Source: Nostoc sp. NIES-3756 (GTDB taxonomy: Bacteria > Cyanobacteriota > Cyanobacteriia > Cyanobacteriales > Nostocaceae). From it: 64,000 nucleotides of DNA. Both the position numbers and the translations under genes were made by a program. Positions 62,933 through 64,000 of the stretch are shown here, piece by piece; the stretch's first letter is position 1; each line of letters opens with the position of its first letter. The notes under the pieces were generated by a model. The model saw only the letters and a list, made by a program, of their open reading frames with translations. It ran no database searches and was not told the origin of the DNA. The stretch spans positions 2,390,501-2,454,500 of the forward strand of contig NZ_AP017295.1 in the NCBI RefSeq assembly GCF_001548375.1, read 5' to 3'.

Positions 62933-64000
62933 TTACGAACTCTTTGCAGTCTGGGATTTAGCCTCTAAGCTTTCCAGACGGCTTTTGAGTTCTTGATTTT
63001 GTTGTTTGATTTGGTCAAGATCCTCCCGTAATTGCTGTAAGGCTTTGTCTGCACCGATGTTTTTCTGCACATGAGTCAGTTGTTCCTCGGCGAAACGACG
63101 CACCCGTCCATCAGCTGTTTGATCAGCAAGCGATCGCAATACGCCTATTGCCTTTGGTGTCTCCATTTGTCCTAAGGAAGCGACAACTGCCATGAGGGTT
63201 AAAAAGAAGCTTTCTTTGGCAAGTTCGGCTAATCGTTCAATAATTCGTTCTAAGTTAACCGGATTTTGACCGACGCTAACCTTACCTAATGCCCGAATTG
63301 CAGATAAGCGTAATGGTTGCGGTACACCTAGTTTGGTATATTCAAGTATCAAATCTAACGCGGCTTCTGAAGTTTTGAGTTCAGCTAAACCGTTAATTGC
63401 CCCACTACGGACAACTTCGTTCCAACCTGCCCGTTCTTCCAGAACAGATTGCAGAAGCTTAATTGCCTTTTCTTCCTTAGATTTATCATCAAAATTAATG
63501 GCAGCGATCGCACCTAAAGCTACACAAGCTGCCGCTTCTACGTAGTAGCTAGCATCACCATTTTTAACTACACTTTTGACAGCTTTATAGCTCGCACGAG
63601 TTTTAATATGTGCTAATGCTTGCACAACCGCCCGGCGGACATAGGGATTTTTATCTGCTAAACCCTCAACTAATCCGTCAAAGGCTTGGTTGAGCTTAAT
63701 TTCTGCCAATTGTTTAGCAACTTCCACCCGTACACCCCAGAATGGTTCATTTTTTAGGGATGCGGCTAAAGCTTTAGTTGCTTCTAATCCACCCTTTTTA
63801 GCCAAACCTGTCGCTGCATATATGCGTGAAATTGGATCAGGGTCAGATATTAACTGCGCTTTTAACTCTGGGATGGGATATTCCAAAGACACAGTTTTCA
63901 GCCAATTATTACCCACATCAAAGCTGATGAAGTCTGGCTTCTGGGTCAATGGGAAGTAAAAACTCTGTTCCCGTTCATGTACGCGCACTGTGAAAGTTTG
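62933..64000 (-). CDS. C-terminal HEAT-repeat part of an M1-family aminopeptidase (gene continues beyond the window)
   Basis: The frame is open to the last base of the window (codons for QTFT precede the GTG at 63988), so the gene is cut. The visible ~355 residues comprise the end of a beta domain (FYFPLTQKPDFISFDVGNNW), HEAT-like helical repeats (DPISRIYAATGLAKKGG, NPYVRRAVVQALAHIKT) and a C-terminal coiled coil (QLREDLDQIKQQNQELKSRL). This matches the C-terminal half of cyanobacterial M1 zinc aminopeptidases; the HExxH site would lie outside the window. A phycobilisome-lyase-like HEAT protein was considered, but the leading beta segment argues against it. Confidence 0.75.
   Translation of the reverse strand, partial: QTFTVRVHEREQSFYFPLTQKPDFISFDVGNNWLKTVSLEYPIPELKAQLISDPDPISRIYAATGLAKKGGLEATKALAASLKNEPFWGVRVEVAKQLAEIKLNQAFDGLVEGLADKNPYVRRAVVQALAHIKTRASYKAVKSVVKNGDASYYVEAAACVALGAIAAINFDDKSKEEKAIKLLQSVLEERAGWNEVVRSGAINGLAELKTSEAALDLILEYTKLGVPQPLRLSAIRALGKVSVGQNPVNLERIIERLAELAKESFFLTLMAVVASLGQMETPKAIGVLRSLADQTADGRVRRFAEEQLTHVQKNIGADKALQQLREDLDQIKQQNQELKSRLESLEAKSQTAKSS

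Overview
This window is chromosomal DNA of a filamentous, probably heterocyst-forming cyanobacterium of the Nostoc/Anabaena type. The octamer GCGATCGC (HIP1) and close variants recur in most genes. The gene set includes NblS, a LabA-like NYN protein, a five-GAF histidine kinase, an intein-bearing DnaB and several conserved cyanobacterial proteins of unknown function. Intergenic DNA carries the small dispersed repeats, short palindromes and degenerate tandem repeats typical of Nostoc. No rRNA, tRNA, CRISPR array or intact insertion sequence was found.

Layout. 1-2.3 kb: the 3' end of a LivG-type and a complete LivF-type ABC ATPase, separated by an antisense Rpn-family nuclease gene that is itself interrupted by a 57-bp dispersed repeat with an in-frame stop. 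2.5-9.4 kb: a MITE-like element, a metallophosphoesterase, a promoter plus structured-RNA candidate, a LabA-like protein, a membrane protein built of two GNAT-like halves, and an OmpR/BaeS-type two-component pair. 9.4-15.2 kb: lnt, gyrA and a ClC channel. 15.3-21.4 kb: an HDAC-like hydrolase, a secreted alpha/beta hydrolase with a monooxygenase remnant behind it, and a small redox cluster (short-chain dehydrogenase, NTF2-like protein, truncated AraC regulator, old yellow enzyme). 21.8-26.0 kb: a NarL-type regulator and a giant GAF sensor kinase. 26.5-31.9 kb: a four-gene set of DPPR-synthase-like UbiA prenyltransferase, HAD phosphatase, four-helix SMR-like membrane protein, and a GT-C-like membrane protein fused to a glycosidase-like domain. 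31.9-36.6 kb: a sugar-nucleotide epimerase, purD and nblS. 36.8-43.4 kb: an RTX-type calcium-binding protein, a zinc-ribbon membrane protein and a 1242-residue NACHT-HEAT STAND NTPase with a recently amplified repeat array. 43.6-49.3 kb: small conserved genes, an FKBP isomerase, dnaB with intein flanked by a 101-bp inverted repeat, rplI and gloB. 49.8-59.1 kb: a surface-glycan cluster with two GT4 enzymes, an ABC exporter carrying a histidine-kinase-like tail, a GT10-like enzyme and three nucleotide-sugar-transferase-like proteins. 59.2-64 kb: a small membrane protein, an AarF/UbiB kinase, a secreted protein of unknown family and the C-terminal half of an M1 peptidase.

How the parts may work together. 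Two regions look like envelope-glycan machinery. The 26.5-31.9 kb set has the ingredients of a polyprenyl-phosphate-pentose route: a transferase that makes the lipid-linked sugar phosphate, a phosphatase, a small flippase-like protein, and a membrane transferase with a periplasmic carbohydrate-active domain. This is the most promising candidate for an undescribed system. The 50-58 kb set is a conventional glycan assembly and export cluster with an unusual exporter. The NACHT-HEAT protein is a plausible stand-alone defence or signalling sensor. All functional statements rest on motif reading; no database search was possible.
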